A stretch of 64,000 nucleotides of DNA, taken from NCBI RefSeq assembly GCF_041080655.1, contig NZ_CP163525.1, positions 1,054,001 through 1,118,000 on the forward strand. Reading direction: 5' to 3'. This DNA is from Streptomyces sp. CG4 (lineage in GTDB: Bacteria; Actinomycetota; Actinomycetes; Streptomycetales; Streptomycetaceae). Shown one piece after another: positions 25,279-33,066 of this stretch. The position numbers were made by a program, and so were the translations under genes. Below the pieces are notes generated by a model. It saw nothing but the letters and a program-made list of their open reading frames with translations. It had not been told where the DNA came from and ran no database searches. Positions within the stretch are counted from its first letter, which is position 1. Every line of letters starts with the position of its first letter.

Positions 25279-25803
25279 TCAGAGCAGGTCCAGCGCCCGC
25301 TCCCAGGCGAAGCCCGGCCGACCGCCGTCCGGCCGGGCTTCGCCGTTGTACGCGGCGCCGAAGCGGACGCCCATCCCGCGCAGCCGGGCCAGGCTGTCCT
25401 GGTAGGCGGGGTGGGCGGCCAGCGCGTCGGCCACACAGGGCAGCACGGCGATCGGTACGCCCGCGCCCGCGGCCTCGCACAGGGTGCCGAGGGCGAGGGT
25501 GTCGGCGATGCCGGCCGCCCACTTGTTGACGGTGTTGAAGGTGGCGGGTGCCACCAAGACGGCGTCCGGCGGCGGGAAGGGGCGGGGGTCGGCCGGTCTG
25601 CGCCAGGCCGACCGGACGGGACGGCCCGTCTGTGCCTCCACGGCCGCGGCGTCGAAGAAACCGCCCATGGCGACCGGCGTGGCGATGACACCGACCTGCC
25701 AGTCCCGCTCCTGGGCCGCGGTGATCAGCTTGCCGACGCCCGCGGCGATCCCGGCCGCGCACACGACGACGTAGAGGAAGGGCTGCTCGGCCTGTTCGGT
25801 CAT
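25279..25803 (-). CDS. Flavoprotein (HFCD / phosphopantothenoylcysteine decarboxylase-like)
   Basis: A 174-residue Rossmann-like flavoprotein. FLYVVVCAAGIAAGVGKLIT gives the FMN-binding start and VLVAPATFNTVNKWAAGIAD the diagnostic Pro-Ala-(T/S)-x-N-(T/S) loop of the HFCD family that includes EpiD and Dfp. The substrate is not indicated; actinobacteria carry many stand-alone versions annotated only as flavoprotein. It starts 9 nt after the end of a co-directional DUF1348 fragment, so it may once have been second in that operon. Start ATG has AAGGTG 5 nt upstream. Confidence 0.85.
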   Translation of the reverse strand: MTEQAEQPFLYVVVCAAGIAAGVGKLITAAQERDWQVGVIATPVAMGGFFDAAAVEAQTGRPVRSAWRRPADPRPFPPPDAVLVAPATFNTVNKWAAGIADTLALGTLCEAAGAGVPIAVLPCVADALAAHPAYQDSLARLRGMGVRFGAAYNGEARPDGGRPGFAWERALDLL

Positions 25804-25812
25804 CCGGGCACC

Positions 25813-25902
25813 TTACTGAAGCGGGACGGACGCCCCTCGCTCGGCCTCGGGCCGGGCGGCGGTCTCGCGGGTGAACGGCGGCAGGGGCGGGCGGTCGGCC
25901 AT
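25813..25902 (-). pseudogene. N-terminal fragment of a DUF1348 (NTF2-like) gene
   Basis: The 29-codon frame MADRPPLPPFTRETAARPEA followed by nine more residues and TAA has a perfect GGAGGAC ribosome site. RPPLPPFTxETA is the invariant start of DUF1348 NTF2-like proteins, which normally continue for about 150 residues. After FTRETA the expected QKVRxAEDAWN is gone, so a deletion removed the body of the gene. The 220 bases upstream to 26121 contain no recognisable gene. Confidence 0.6.
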
Positions 25903-26121
25903 GTCCTCCTTCTGGGCTCGCCGGTGGACGACGCCGAACTGCCCGCCGCACTCACCGGATCCTGTTCCTGCTCGCCGAGGGGAGCCATGGTGACGGCGGG
26001 TATCGCCGGGAGGACCCGGCCGGCGGCCGAGGCCCGCGAGGCAGCGCGAGCCCTGGTGACAGCCGCCGACCGGGGTCGGGGTCGCTTACTTCCGGATCTT
26101 GCCGGGGTCACCGGCCCCGGC

Positions 26122-26322
26122 TCAGCCGGCCGGTTCCGACAGCCTGATCGCGCTCACCGGGCAGGCGCGGGCCGCCTCCCGGACCATCGGGTCGCCGGCG
26201 CCGTCCTCGCGTCCGGGCAGCAGGGCGCTGAAGCCGTCGTCGTCCTGGGTGAAGACGCTCGGAGCGGCCAGGGCGCACTGGCCCGCGCCGATACAGAGGT
26301 CCTTGTCGATGTCGATGTGCAT
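26122..26322 (-). CDS. [3Fe-4S]-type ferredoxin, partner of the adjacent P450
   Basis: A 66-residue ferredoxin: HIDIDKDLCIGAGQCALAAP supplies two cluster ligands (CIGAGQC) and ARACPVSAIRL the third. The second-Cys pattern CxxHxxC seen in many actinobacterial ferredoxins is replaced by CIGAGQC, as in P450-linked 3Fe-4S ferredoxins such as SuaB/SoyB. It begins 12 nt after the P450 stop, so the two are one operon and the ferredoxin passes electrons to the haem enzyme. The reductase must be encoded elsewhere. Confidence 0.93.
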   Translation of the reverse strand: MHIDIDKDLCIGAGQCALAAPSVFTQDDDGFSALLPGREDGAGDPMVREAARACPVSAIRLSEPAG

Positions 26323-26334
26323 GATCAGAGCCTC

Positions 26335-27564
26335 TTACCAGGTCACGGGGAGTTCCAGCATCCCCTGGATCGTGTCGCCGCGCTTGAAGCGGACCTCGTC
26401 GGCCGGGACGGCCAGTCGCAGTCGCGGCAGCCGGGCCAGCAGGCTGCCCAGGGCGATCTCCAGCTCGGCGCGGGCCAGGTTCTGCCCGAGGCACTGGTGG
26501 ATCCCGAAGCCGAAGGCCACGTGGTGGCGGGCGGGGCGATGGAAGTCCAGGGCGTCGGGGTCCTCGTACCGGGCCGGATCGCGGTTGATCACCGAGGTCG
26601 AGAAGAGCACGCCCTCGCCGGCCCGGATCGTGGTGCCGTCGATCTCGATGTCTGCCAGCGCCACCCGCTGCAGCCCCTCCGCGATGGACAGCATCCGCAT
26701 CAGCTCCTCGACGGCCTCGGGCAACAGCCCCGGGTCGGCGCGCAGCTCGGCCAGCCGGCCGGGGTGCTGGAGCAGGGTGTAGGTGCCGAGGGAGATCATG
26801 TTGGCGGTCGTCTCATGGCCCGCGACCAGCAGGATGACGGCCAGCGAGACGAGTTCGGCGCGGTCCAGGTCGCCGTCGCGCAGCCGGCCGTGGACGAGTT
26901 CGTCGAGGATGCCGTGGCCCGGTTCGGTCTGCCGCGCCTTGTCGTCGATCAGCCCTCCGAGGTACTCGTCCAGGCGGTCACGGGCGTTGGTGGAGTCGGC
27001 CGCCGTGGGGCCGCGCAGCAGCCTGCGGGACTGCTCCTCGAAGAACTCGTGATCGGCGTACGGCACTCCGAGCAGGCCGCAGATCACGATCGAGGGCACG
27101 GGCAGGGCAAAGGCGGAGACCAGCTCGGCCGGCGGCCCCTGGGCGATCATCGCGTCCAGCAGCCGGTCCACGGTCCGCTGGATCCACGGCCGCAGCCCGG
27201 CCGCACGTTTGACGGTGAACGACGGGATCATGAGCCGCCGCTGCCGGTTGTGTTCGGGATCGTCCACCCCGAGCAGCGCCACCCGGCGGTCACGAACGCC
27301 GGCGAACCGCTCGGAGGGGACGGGAAAGCCGGGATGGCTGCGGTTGCTCGACAGGCGGGGGTCGGAGAGCAGGGCGCGGGCGGTGGCGTGTCCGGTGACG
27401 GCCCAGACCTCGCGGCCGTCGAACAGGGTCACGCGGGACAGGGGGCGCCCGTCGCGCAGCGTCTGGTATCCGGTGGGCGGGTGGTAGGGACAGGTGCGGT
27501 CCTGCGGGAAGGCGACGGGGTCGGCCTGGGCCGCCGGGCCGGTGATGTCCGTCAGTTCCGTCAT
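26335..27564 (-). CDS. Cytochrome P450, CYP105-like
   Basis: A 409-residue soluble class I P450. The I-helix oxygen motif is VILLVAGHETTANMIS, the K-helix ExxR is in AVEELMRML, and the haem loop is HVAFGFGIHQCLGQNLARAE with the Cys ligand. Size, sequence style and the downstream ferredoxin suit CYP105, a xenobiotic- and antibiotic-oxidising family of Streptomyces. ATG at 27564 has GAGG 7 nt upstream. A 19-bp near-perfect palindrome at 27609-27627 sits at promoter distance and probably binds a repressor, in line with inducible P450s of this family. Confidence 0.94.
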   Translation of the reverse strand: MTELTDITGPAAQADPVAFPQDRTCPYHPPTGYQTLRDGRPLSRVTLFDGREVWAVTGHATARALLSDPRLSSNRSHPGFPVPSERFAGVRDRRVALLGVDDPEHNRQRRLMIPSFTVKRAAGLRPWIQRTVDRLLDAMIAQGPPAELVSAFALPVPSIVICGLLGVPYADHEFFEEQSRRLLRGPTAADSTNARDRLDEYLGGLIDDKARQTEPGHGILDELVHGRLRDGDLDRAELVSLAVILLVAGHETTANMISLGTYTLLQHPGRLAELRADPGLLPEAVEELMRMLSIAEGLQRVALADIEIDGTTIRAGEGVLFSTSVINRDPARYEDPDALDFHRPARHHVAFGFGIHQCLGQNLARAELEIALGSLLARLPRLRLAVPADEVRFKRGDTIQGMLELPVTW

Positions 27565-27608
27565 GGAAAGACCTCGCAGACGACGAAGTGCGTGGTGCCG
27601 ATCTTCAT

Positions 27609-27627
27609 TAGATGCCTCAGGCACCTA
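27609..27627. promoter_or_regulatory. 19-bp operator-like palindrome upstream of the P450 operon
   Basis: TAGATGCCT-C-AGGCACCTA is a 9+1+9 inverted repeat with one mismatch, centred 54 bp upstream of the P450 start. It also lies upstream of the divergent deazaflavin gene at 27833 (215 bp away). No regulator gene is adjacent, so the binding protein is encoded elsewhere. The rest of 27565-27832 shows no gene. Confidence 0.55.
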
Positions 27628-27832
27628 TGGGTCGACGCCAAGTTCGGCCACTTCGGTGAACCGGGTGATCTGGCCGAAGAAGAGGGGTCGCAGGGATGCA
27701 TTCCAGCCCCGCTCCGGCAGGAGGTCGTCACCTCATCGGCCCAACTCGTCCGCGGTATGGATGATTCGCCGAGCGACCGGTGTTGTATGCGGGTGACGGA
27801 AAGCTGTTGGACCGACGAAGGGGACGGATCCC

Positions 27833-28282
27833 ATGCCTCTTGAGGGCGAGTACGAGCCCAGCCCGACGCAGTGGGTGCGCGAGCAGGTCGAGTTGTACGA
27901 GAGCTCCGGCGGGACGAAGGGAACGACGCTCCTGGACACCGGGCTTCCGGTGATCGTGCTGACCACGCGGGGCGCGCGGAGCGGGAAGATCCGCAAGACG
28001 CCGTTGATGCGGGTGGAGCACGAGGGGACGTACGCGGTGGTCGCCTCGCAGGGCGGCGCGCCCAAGCACCCGGTGTGGTACTTCAATATCATCTCCGATC
28101 CGCATGTCGAGCTGCAGGACGGACCGGTCAAGCAGGACATGAGGGCCCGTGAGGTCACCGGCGAGGAGAAGACCCGGTGGTGGGAGCGGGCCGTCGCCGC
28201 GTATCCGCCGTACGCCGACTACCAGAAGAAGACCTCGCGGGAGATCCCGGTCTTCGTGCTGGAGCCCTTCGCGGGGAGCTGA
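27833..28282 (+). CDS. F420-dependent nitroreductase-family (DDN-like) oxidoreductase
   Basis: A 149-residue split-barrel protein of the deazaflavin-dependent nitroreductase family. [20 protein letters not shown] is the diagnostic F420-phosphate-binding segment, followed by [20 protein letters not shown] and [20 protein letters not shown]. The family reduces diverse substrates using F420H2; the mycobacterial member Ddn acts on quinones and activates nitroimidazoles. Here the substrate is unknown. It begins right after GGGGACGG and ATCCC ATG; the ribosome site is moderate. The end is followed by a 22-bp tandem duplication. Confidence 0.9.
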   Translation: MPLEGEYEPSPTQWVREQVELYESSGGTKGTTLLDTGLPVIVLTTRGARSGKIRKTPLMRVEHEGTYAVVASQGGAPKHPVWYFNIISDPHVELQDGPVKQDMRAREVTGEEKTRWWERAVAAYPPYADYQKKTSREIPVFVLEPFAGS

Positions 28283-28325
28283 TTCGGGGCGGGCACCGAC
28301 GGGATTCGGGGCGGGCACCAACGGG
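28282..28325. repeat. 22-bp tandem duplication after the deazaflavin gene
   Basis: ATTCGGGGCGGGCACCGACG plus GG at 28282-28303 is repeated at 28304-28325 with one base changed. It starts at the last base of the stop codon. Its origin looks like slippage; no function is apparent. Confidence 0.8.
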
Positions 28326-28387
28326 TTTCAGAAAAATCTACGCTGAGCAGGTGTGAAGCCGTCCCGGGCCGGGCACCCGTGCCACAG

Positions 28388-28418
28388 GCCCCGCCGCGTT
28401 CCCCCGTCGCGGCGGGGC
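28388..28418. terminator. 11-bp hairpin with C-rich loop between convergent genes
   Basis: GCCCCGCCGCG (28388-28398), loop TTCCCCCGT, CGCGGCGGGGC (28408-28418), followed by TCTCGC. It separates the converging genes ending at 28282 and 28558. A hairpin of the same design, loop included, is at 39229-39263. Confidence 0.7.
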
Positions 28419-28557
28419 TCTCGCATGTCCTGCTTGTCGGGGTGGAGTCGAGGCCCGTCTTCCGGCGGCTGGAAATGCTCGCCGAACGGCCGGCCGCACG
28501 GCCGGATCCGGTCGGTGACACCCGCTGTGCCGACCATGCTCGCTGTGCCCGCGCCCC

Positions 28558-29022
28558 TTATGGAGCGCTCACCCACGCTCCGTTGCGCATGAGCTCGCGG
28601 CCCTTCAGTTCGTTCGCCTCTCGCCAGGCCTGGACGCGCTGCGGGAGGACTCTGAAGTACAGGTAGCGGGTGGCGAGTTGGCGCGGGTCGAAGCCGGTCT
28701 GGCCGGCGAAGACCTCGGCGTCCTCCTCGGGGAGGTCCTCCGGGGTGACCGCCTGGACGGTGCCCTCGATCAGGACGACGTCGCGGGTCGGGCCGAGGCC
28801 GAGGCGGGCCCGGCCGGTGGCCACGAGGTTGCGGCCGGTGGGGCTCTCGGCCGGGGTGGCGATCAGCAAGGTCGCGCCGTCCCACACGAAGGACAGGGGC
28901 ACGAGATAGGGGGTGCCGCCGTCGGGAGCGGCGGTGGCGACCCAGACGTCGACGTCGTGCTCCAGCCGGTGGAGGGTGTCCTTCAGGCGCTCCGCGAGGG
29001 TGCGGGCGGGCGGTGGGGTCAT
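28558..29022 (-). CDS. Pyridoxamine 5'-phosphate oxidase-fold (PPOX) protein
   Basis: A 154-residue split-barrel flavin/F420-binding protein. VDVWVATAAPDGGTPYLVPL and SFVWDGATLLIATPAESPTG are the conserved opening strands; NLVATGRARLGLGPTRDVVL and IEGTVQAV continue the barrel. Actinobacterial members usually bind F420 or FMN and act on unknown substrates. No partner gene is adjacent, since the upstream TetR gene has its own start 44 bp away on the same strand. ATG has GGAGG 9 nt upstream. Confidence 0.85.
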   Translation of the reverse strand: MTPPPARTLAERLKDTLHRLEHDVDVWVATAAPDGGTPYLVPLSFVWDGATLLIATPAESPTGRNLVATGRARLGLGPTRDVVLIEGTVQAVTPEDLPEEDAEVFAGQTGFDPRQLATRYLYFRVLPQRVQAWREANELKGRELMRNGAWVSAP

Positions 29023-29065
29023 GGCGTACGTCCTCCTCGGGATACGGTCCCGTCCAGTGTGGCCG

Positions 29066-29785
29066 TCAGGCCTGGGTCCGCGCGCGCAGGTGGTCGAGGC
29101 GTGTCCGGGCGGCCGTCAGGAGCAGTTCGAGGGCGGCCGGGTAGGAGCTGGCGCGCATGGTGGCGACGAGATGGGGGGCGGTGGCCGCGATGTGCGGGTG
29201 GGTGTCGGCGGGCAGGCGGCCGTAGGTGCTGCGCCACACCTCCGCCTCCGCCTCGCGCGCCGGCTGCGGCAGGGCGGTGCCCGCGGAGTCCAGGGCGCCG
29301 AAGGCGAGGGACTGGTCGACGAACGCGTGATAGATGCGCACCGCCTCCGGGTCCGGGAACCCGGCCCGGCGCAACACGCCGAGGATGCTCTCCACGGCCT
29401 GGATCTCATGGGCGCGCCCGGTGACGCGGTGGGCGCTGAGCATCGCCGCCCGCGGGTGGGCGAGGGCGCCGGCGTGCATGCGCAGGCCGAGTTCGCGCAG
29501 GTCGGCCACCCAGTCGCCGGTCGGCCGCCAGGTCCTGAGGGTGCGGCCGATCAGTTCGTCGGCGATGGCCAGCATCAGGGCGTCGGTGTGCCGGAAGTAC
29601 CGGTACAGGGAGCTGGGGTCGGCGCCGAGGGCCCGGCCGAGGCGGCGCACGGAGAGGGCGTCGGCGCCGTGCTCCTCGATGAGCCGCAGGGCGGTGGCGA
29701 CGATCAGCTCCTCGGACAGGACGACACCCTGTTTGGTGGGGCGGCGGCGCTGCCGGGCGGCGGGCGGGACGACACGGTCGGTCAT
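29066..29785 (-). CDS. TetR-family regulator with C-terminal TetR_C domain
   Basis: A 239-residue TetR protein. The N-terminal helix-turn-helix has LSEELIVATALRLIEEHGAD, then SVRRLGRALGADPSSLYRYF. The C-terminal ligand domain is longer than the minimal type (LGLRMHAGALAHPRAAMLSA; IYHAFVDQSLAFGALDSAGT), the TetR_C-like class. It is divergent from a permease-amidohydrolase operon. The palindrome at 29818-29832 between them is the likely operator for both. A plausible promoter for this gene is TTAACA, 17 bp, TAAGGT on the minus strand, overlapping that palindrome. Start Met at 29785 has GGGAGG. Confidence 0.92.
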   Translation of the reverse strand: MTDRVVPPAARQRRRPTKQGVVLSEELIVATALRLIEEHGADALSVRRLGRALGADPSSLYRYFRHTDALMLAIADELIGRTLRTWRPTGDWVADLRELGLRMHAGALAHPRAAMLSAHRVTGRAHEIQAVESILGVLRRAGFPDPEAVRIYHAFVDQSLAFGALDSAGTALPQPAREAEAEVWRSTYGRLPADTHPHIAATAPHLVATMRASSYPAALELLLTAARTRLDHLRARTQA

Positions 29786-29817
29786 GGGGCCTCCCTGGTT
29801 CGTGCCCGGCACCTTAT

Positions 29818-29832
29818 GACAACGTCGTTGAC
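29818..29832. promoter_or_regulatory. Shared TetR operator (GACAACGTCGTTGAC)
   Basis: CAACG-T-CGTTG is a perfect core with one extra matched base pair, 33 bp from the TetR start and 78 bp from the permease start. It overlaps the predicted leftward promoter of tetR, which suggests autorepression as well as control of the divergent operon. Confidence 0.6.
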
Positions 29833-29909
29833 CTGTTAAGCCCCCCGGCAGTTTCATGTGCGGTCACCGGGGCCGACCGGGGCCCCCGCGGTGCGAGCGG
29901 AGAACCGGC

Positions 29910-31412
29910 ATGAGCGACAGACCCTTCGGAGTGGATCCCCCCGCGCGGCCCGAGCTGCGCAGGTCCCTGAGCGTGCTGGACGGCGTCGCCGTCGCCGCCT
30001 CCAGCACGGCCGCCACGACCAGCATCGGCATCGGGCTGGGGGTGACCGCAGGCGTGGTCGGCCCGCATCTGCCGGCCATCATGCTGCTGGCGTTCCTGCC
30101 CGTCCTCGGCATCGCCGGGGCCTTCTCGCGGCTGAACCGGGTGGAGCCGAACGCGGGCAACGGCTATGTGTGGGTGGGCCGTTCGCTCAGCCCGTGGCTC
30201 GGGTTCATGGTCGGCTGGGTGAACTTCGTGGCGAGCGTGGCGTTCCTCGCGTACACCACGGCGGTCACCGGGTCGGCGCTGCTGCAGCTGGCCGGGGAGG
30301 CGGGCCTGCACCGGATCGGCTCGCTCGGTCTCGATCCGGGCTCGACCGCGCAGACGACGGCGGTGGGGATCGTCGTCCTGGTCGCCGTCACCCTGACCGC
30401 CGTGACCGGGGTGCGCACGGCGGCCCGGCTGCAGACCGGGCTGCTGGTCTTCGAGTACGTCGTCCTGCTGGGGTTCTGCGGCTACGGCATCGTCACCGGG
30501 CCGCACTCCTTCAGCCTCTCCTGGTTCGACCCGTTCGCGATCCCCTCGGCGACCGCGGTGGCGCAGGGGCTGCTGCTGTCGGTCTTCTGCTACTGGGGTT
30601 TCGAGGCCGCGTTCACCGTCAACGAGGAGGTGCGCGACCCGCGGGACGCCTCCCGGGCCGGGATCATCACGCTGGTGACGATGCTCGGGCTGTTCCTGCT
30701 GGGCTCGGTCGCCTTCCAACGGGTGCTGTCCCCCAAGGAGTTGGCAGGTCACGGCGCGCAGGGGCTCGCGTACTACGGGGACCGGCTGGCGGCCCAGCCG
30801 CTGGCCGCGCTGCCGCTGGTCGCCCTGATGTTCTCGGCGGTGGCCTCGCTGCAGGCCGGGGTCATCCCGACGGCACGCGGGATGTTCGCGATGAGCCGGG
30901 ACCGTACCCTCGGGCCGGTGTGGTCCAAGGTCAGCGCCCGGTACGGGACTCCGGCGGCCGGGACGCTGCTGATCGGGGCGCTGGCCGTCGTGGTGGCAGC
31001 GGGGGCGCTGGTGATCCCGCGCCTGGCCGACATGATCGACGCGGTCGTGAACGCCGTCGGTATCGTCGTCGCCCTGTCCTACGCACTGACCGCGCTGGCG
31101 GCCGCCGTACGCTTCCGCGCGCTGCTGCGGGAGGACTGGCGGCAGGGCGTGCGCGCGGTGCTGCTGCCGACGCTCAGCGCGGTGGCCCTGCTCGGGCTGG
31201 GCGGCTACCTCTGCCGGTCCTTCTACGACTCCGCCGACCACCTCGAACTCCGCGCGGACAACGGCTGGTTCCTGCTGCTCATGCCGGTCGCGATGATCGC
31301 CTCCGGGTTCGTGGTCGGCGCCTGGGCCAAGTGGGTCCGCAGATCGCCGTACTTCCGCACCGGCGCGGGCACCGACGCCGACTCCCCCGAGCTGCTCACC
31401 ACCTCCAACTGA
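29910..31412 (+). CDS. APC-superfamily amino acid/polyamine permease
   Basis: A 500-residue membrane transporter with about 12 hydrophobic helices. VLDGVAVAASSTAATTSIGI is TM1 of the LeuT/APC fold; LSRLNRVEPNAGNGYVWVGR and SPWLGFMVGWVNFVASVAFL are TM2-TM3. VNEEVRDPRDASRAGI in the middle is typical of the APC family. It likely imports an amino acid or amide that the next gene hydrolyses: the amidohydrolase starts 18 nt downstream in the same operon, under the divergent TetR. ATG at 29910 has GGAG 7 nt upstream. Confidence 0.9.
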   Translation: MSDRPFGVDPPARPELRRSLSVLDGVAVAASSTAATTSIGIGLGVTAGVVGPHLPAIMLLAFLPVLGIAGAFSRLNRVEPNAGNGYVWVGRSLSPWLGFMVGWVNFVASVAFLAYTTAVTGSALLQLAGEAGLHRIGSLGLDPGSTAQTTAVGIVVLVAVTLTAVTGVRTAARLQTGLLVFEYVVLLGFCGYGIVTGPHSFSLSWFDPFAIPSATAVAQGLLLSVFCYWGFEAAFTVNEEVRDPRDASRAGIITLVTMLGLFLLGSVAFQRVLSPKELAGHGAQGLAYYGDRLAAQPLAALPLVALMFSAVASLQAGVIPTARGMFAMSRDRTLGPVWSKVSARYGTPAAGTLLIGALAVVVAAGALVIPRLADMIDAVVNAVGIVVALSYALTALAAAVRFRALLREDWRQGVRAVLLPTLSAVALLGLGGYLCRSFYDSADHLELRADNGWFLLLMPVAMIASGFVVGAWAKWVRRSPYFRTGAGTDADSPELLTTSN

Positions 31413-31430
31413 ACGACCAGGAAAGGCATC

Positions 31431-33065
31431 ATGCACGCTGATCTGCTGTTCACCGGCGGCCCCGTCCTCACCCCCGAGGGCCCCGAGGGCCGTACCGCGA
31501 CCGCCGTCGCCGTCACCGGGGGCCGTATCACCGCCGTCGGCGGCGACGAGCTGCGCGACCTGGCCGGGCCGGGCACGGAGATGGTCGATCTCGCGGGGCG
31601 GCTGCTGCTGCCCGGTTTCCAGGACGCGCACATCCATCCGGTGCCGGCGGGGCTGGAGCTGACCCAGTGCGATCTGTCCGGCACGACGACGGCCGAGGAG
31701 ACCGTGGCCGCCGTACGGGCGTACGCCGACGCGCATCCAGAGCGGGAGTGGATCCTGGGCGGCGGCTGGTCGATGGAGGCGTTCACGGGCGGTACGCCGA
31801 CGAAGGAGCTGCTGGACGCGGTCGTACCGGACCGGCCGGTGTACCTGCCGAACCGGGACCATCACGGTGCCTGGGTCAACAGCCGGGCGCTCCAGCTGGC
31901 CGGTGTCGACCGGAACACCCCCGACCCGGCGGACGGGCGGATCGAGCGGGACGCTACCGGGGAGCCGAGCGGCACGCTGCAGGAGGGTGCGATGCAGTTG
32001 GTCGGCAGGCTCACCCCGCCCGCCACGCCGGCCGACCGGCTGGCCGCGCTGCTGCACGCCCAGCGGCATCTGCACGCGCTCGGCATCACCGCCTGGCAGG
32101 ACGCCCTGGTCGGCGACTTCCTCGGTATGGACAACCCGGCCGAGGCGTATCTCGCGGCGGCGCGGGACGGTTCGCTGACCGCGCGGGTGGTGGGGGCGCT
32201 GTGGTGGGACCGGGAACGCGGGGCCGAACAGATCCCCGAACTCGTGGAGAAGCGGGCGGCGTTGAGCCACGGCCGGTTCCGGGCGGGCACGGTGAAGCTG
32301 ATGCTGGACGGGGTCGCCGAGAACGGCACGGCCGCACTGCTCGACCCCTACCTGGACCGGTGCGGGTGCGCGACCGCCAACCGCGGCAAGAGCTTCATCG
32401 ACCCGTCCCGACTCCCCGGGTATATCACCGAGTTGGACGCCCTCGGCTTCCAGTGCCACTTCCACGCGCTGGGCGACCGCGCCGTGCGCGACGCACTGGA
32501 CGCGGTGGAGGCGGCCCGCGCCGCGAACGGGCCGAGCGACACCCGGCCGCATCTCGCGCATCTGCAGGTCGTGCACCCGGACGATGTGCCGCGCTTCGCC
32601 CGACTCGGCGCGACCGCCAACATCCAGCCGCTGTGGGCCGCGCACGAGCCGCAGATGGACGAGCTGACGATCCCCTTCCTCGGGGCCGAACGGGCCGCCT
32701 GGCAGTACCCGTTCGGGGCGCTGCTGCGCTCGGGGGCGCGGCTCGCGGCAGGCAGCGACTGGCCGGTGAGCAGCCCCGATCCGCTCCAGGGCATCCATGT
32801 CGCGGTCAACCGCGTCGAGCCGGGCGGCACCGCATCGGTGTTCCTGCCCGAGGAGCGGCTCGGTCTCGCGGACGCGCTCATGGCGTACACGGCCGGATCG
32901 GCGTACGTGAACCATCTGGACGACACCGGCCGGGTGGCCGTCGGGGCGCTCGCCGATCTGGTGGTGCTGGACCGCGATCCGTTCGCCGGACCGCCGGAGG
33001 CGATCGCGGAGACGACCGTGGCACTCACCTATGTGGGCGGCGAGCGGGTCCACAGCGCGGGATGA
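31431..33065 (+). CDS. YtcJ-like metal-dependent amidohydrolase
   Basis: A 544-residue amidohydrolase-superfamily enzyme. It has the metal-binding HxH in LLLPGFQDAHIHPVPAGLEL, additional barrel His residues (RDHHGAWVNSRALQLAGV, QCHFHALGDRAVRDALDAVE) and the catalytic Asp in AAGSDWPVSSPDPL. Length and layout match the YtcJ/NfdA family that includes N-substituted formamide deformylase and exoenzyme regulators. It is the second gene of the TetR-controlled operon after an APC permease, so uptake followed by amide hydrolysis is a fair guess. Starts with AGGAAAGG before ATG. It ends 1 bp from the convergent GlxA-type gene. Confidence 0.9.
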   Translation: MHADLLFTGGPVLTPEGPEGRTATAVAVTGGRITAVGGDELRDLAGPGTEMVDLAGRLLLPGFQDAHIHPVPAGLELTQCDLSGTTTAEETVAAVRAYADAHPEREWILGGGWSMEAFTGGTPTKELLDAVVPDRPVYLPNRDHHGAWVNSRALQLAGVDRNTPDPADGRIERDATGEPSGTLQEGAMQLVGRLTPPATPADRLAALLHAQRHLHALGITAWQDALVGDFLGMDNPAEAYLAAARDGSLTARVVGALWWDRERGAEQIPELVEKRAALSHGRFRAGTVKLMLDGVAENGTAALLDPYLDRCGCATANRGKSFIDPSRLPGYITELDALGFQCHFHALGDRAVRDALDAVEAARAANGPSDTRPHLAHLQVVHPDDVPRFARLGATANIQPLWAAHEPQMDELTIPFLGAERAAWQYPFGALLRSGARLAAGSDWPVSSPDPLQGIHVAVNRVEPGGTASVFLPEERLGLADALMAYTAGSAYVNHLDDTGRVAVGALADLVVLDRDPFAGPPEAIAETTVALTYVGGERVHSAG

Positions 33066-33066
33066 T

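Noticed and set aside
28388..28418. 6C small RNA
   Set aside because: Only one hairpin has a C-rich loop; the two-hairpin 6C architecture is not present, so it is listed only as a terminator-like hairpin.
29814..33053. A 1079-codon open frame on the minus strand
   Set aside because: It is the antisense of the permease and amidohydrolase genes; Arg/Gly/His-rich with no domains, a known artefact of high-GC codon bias.
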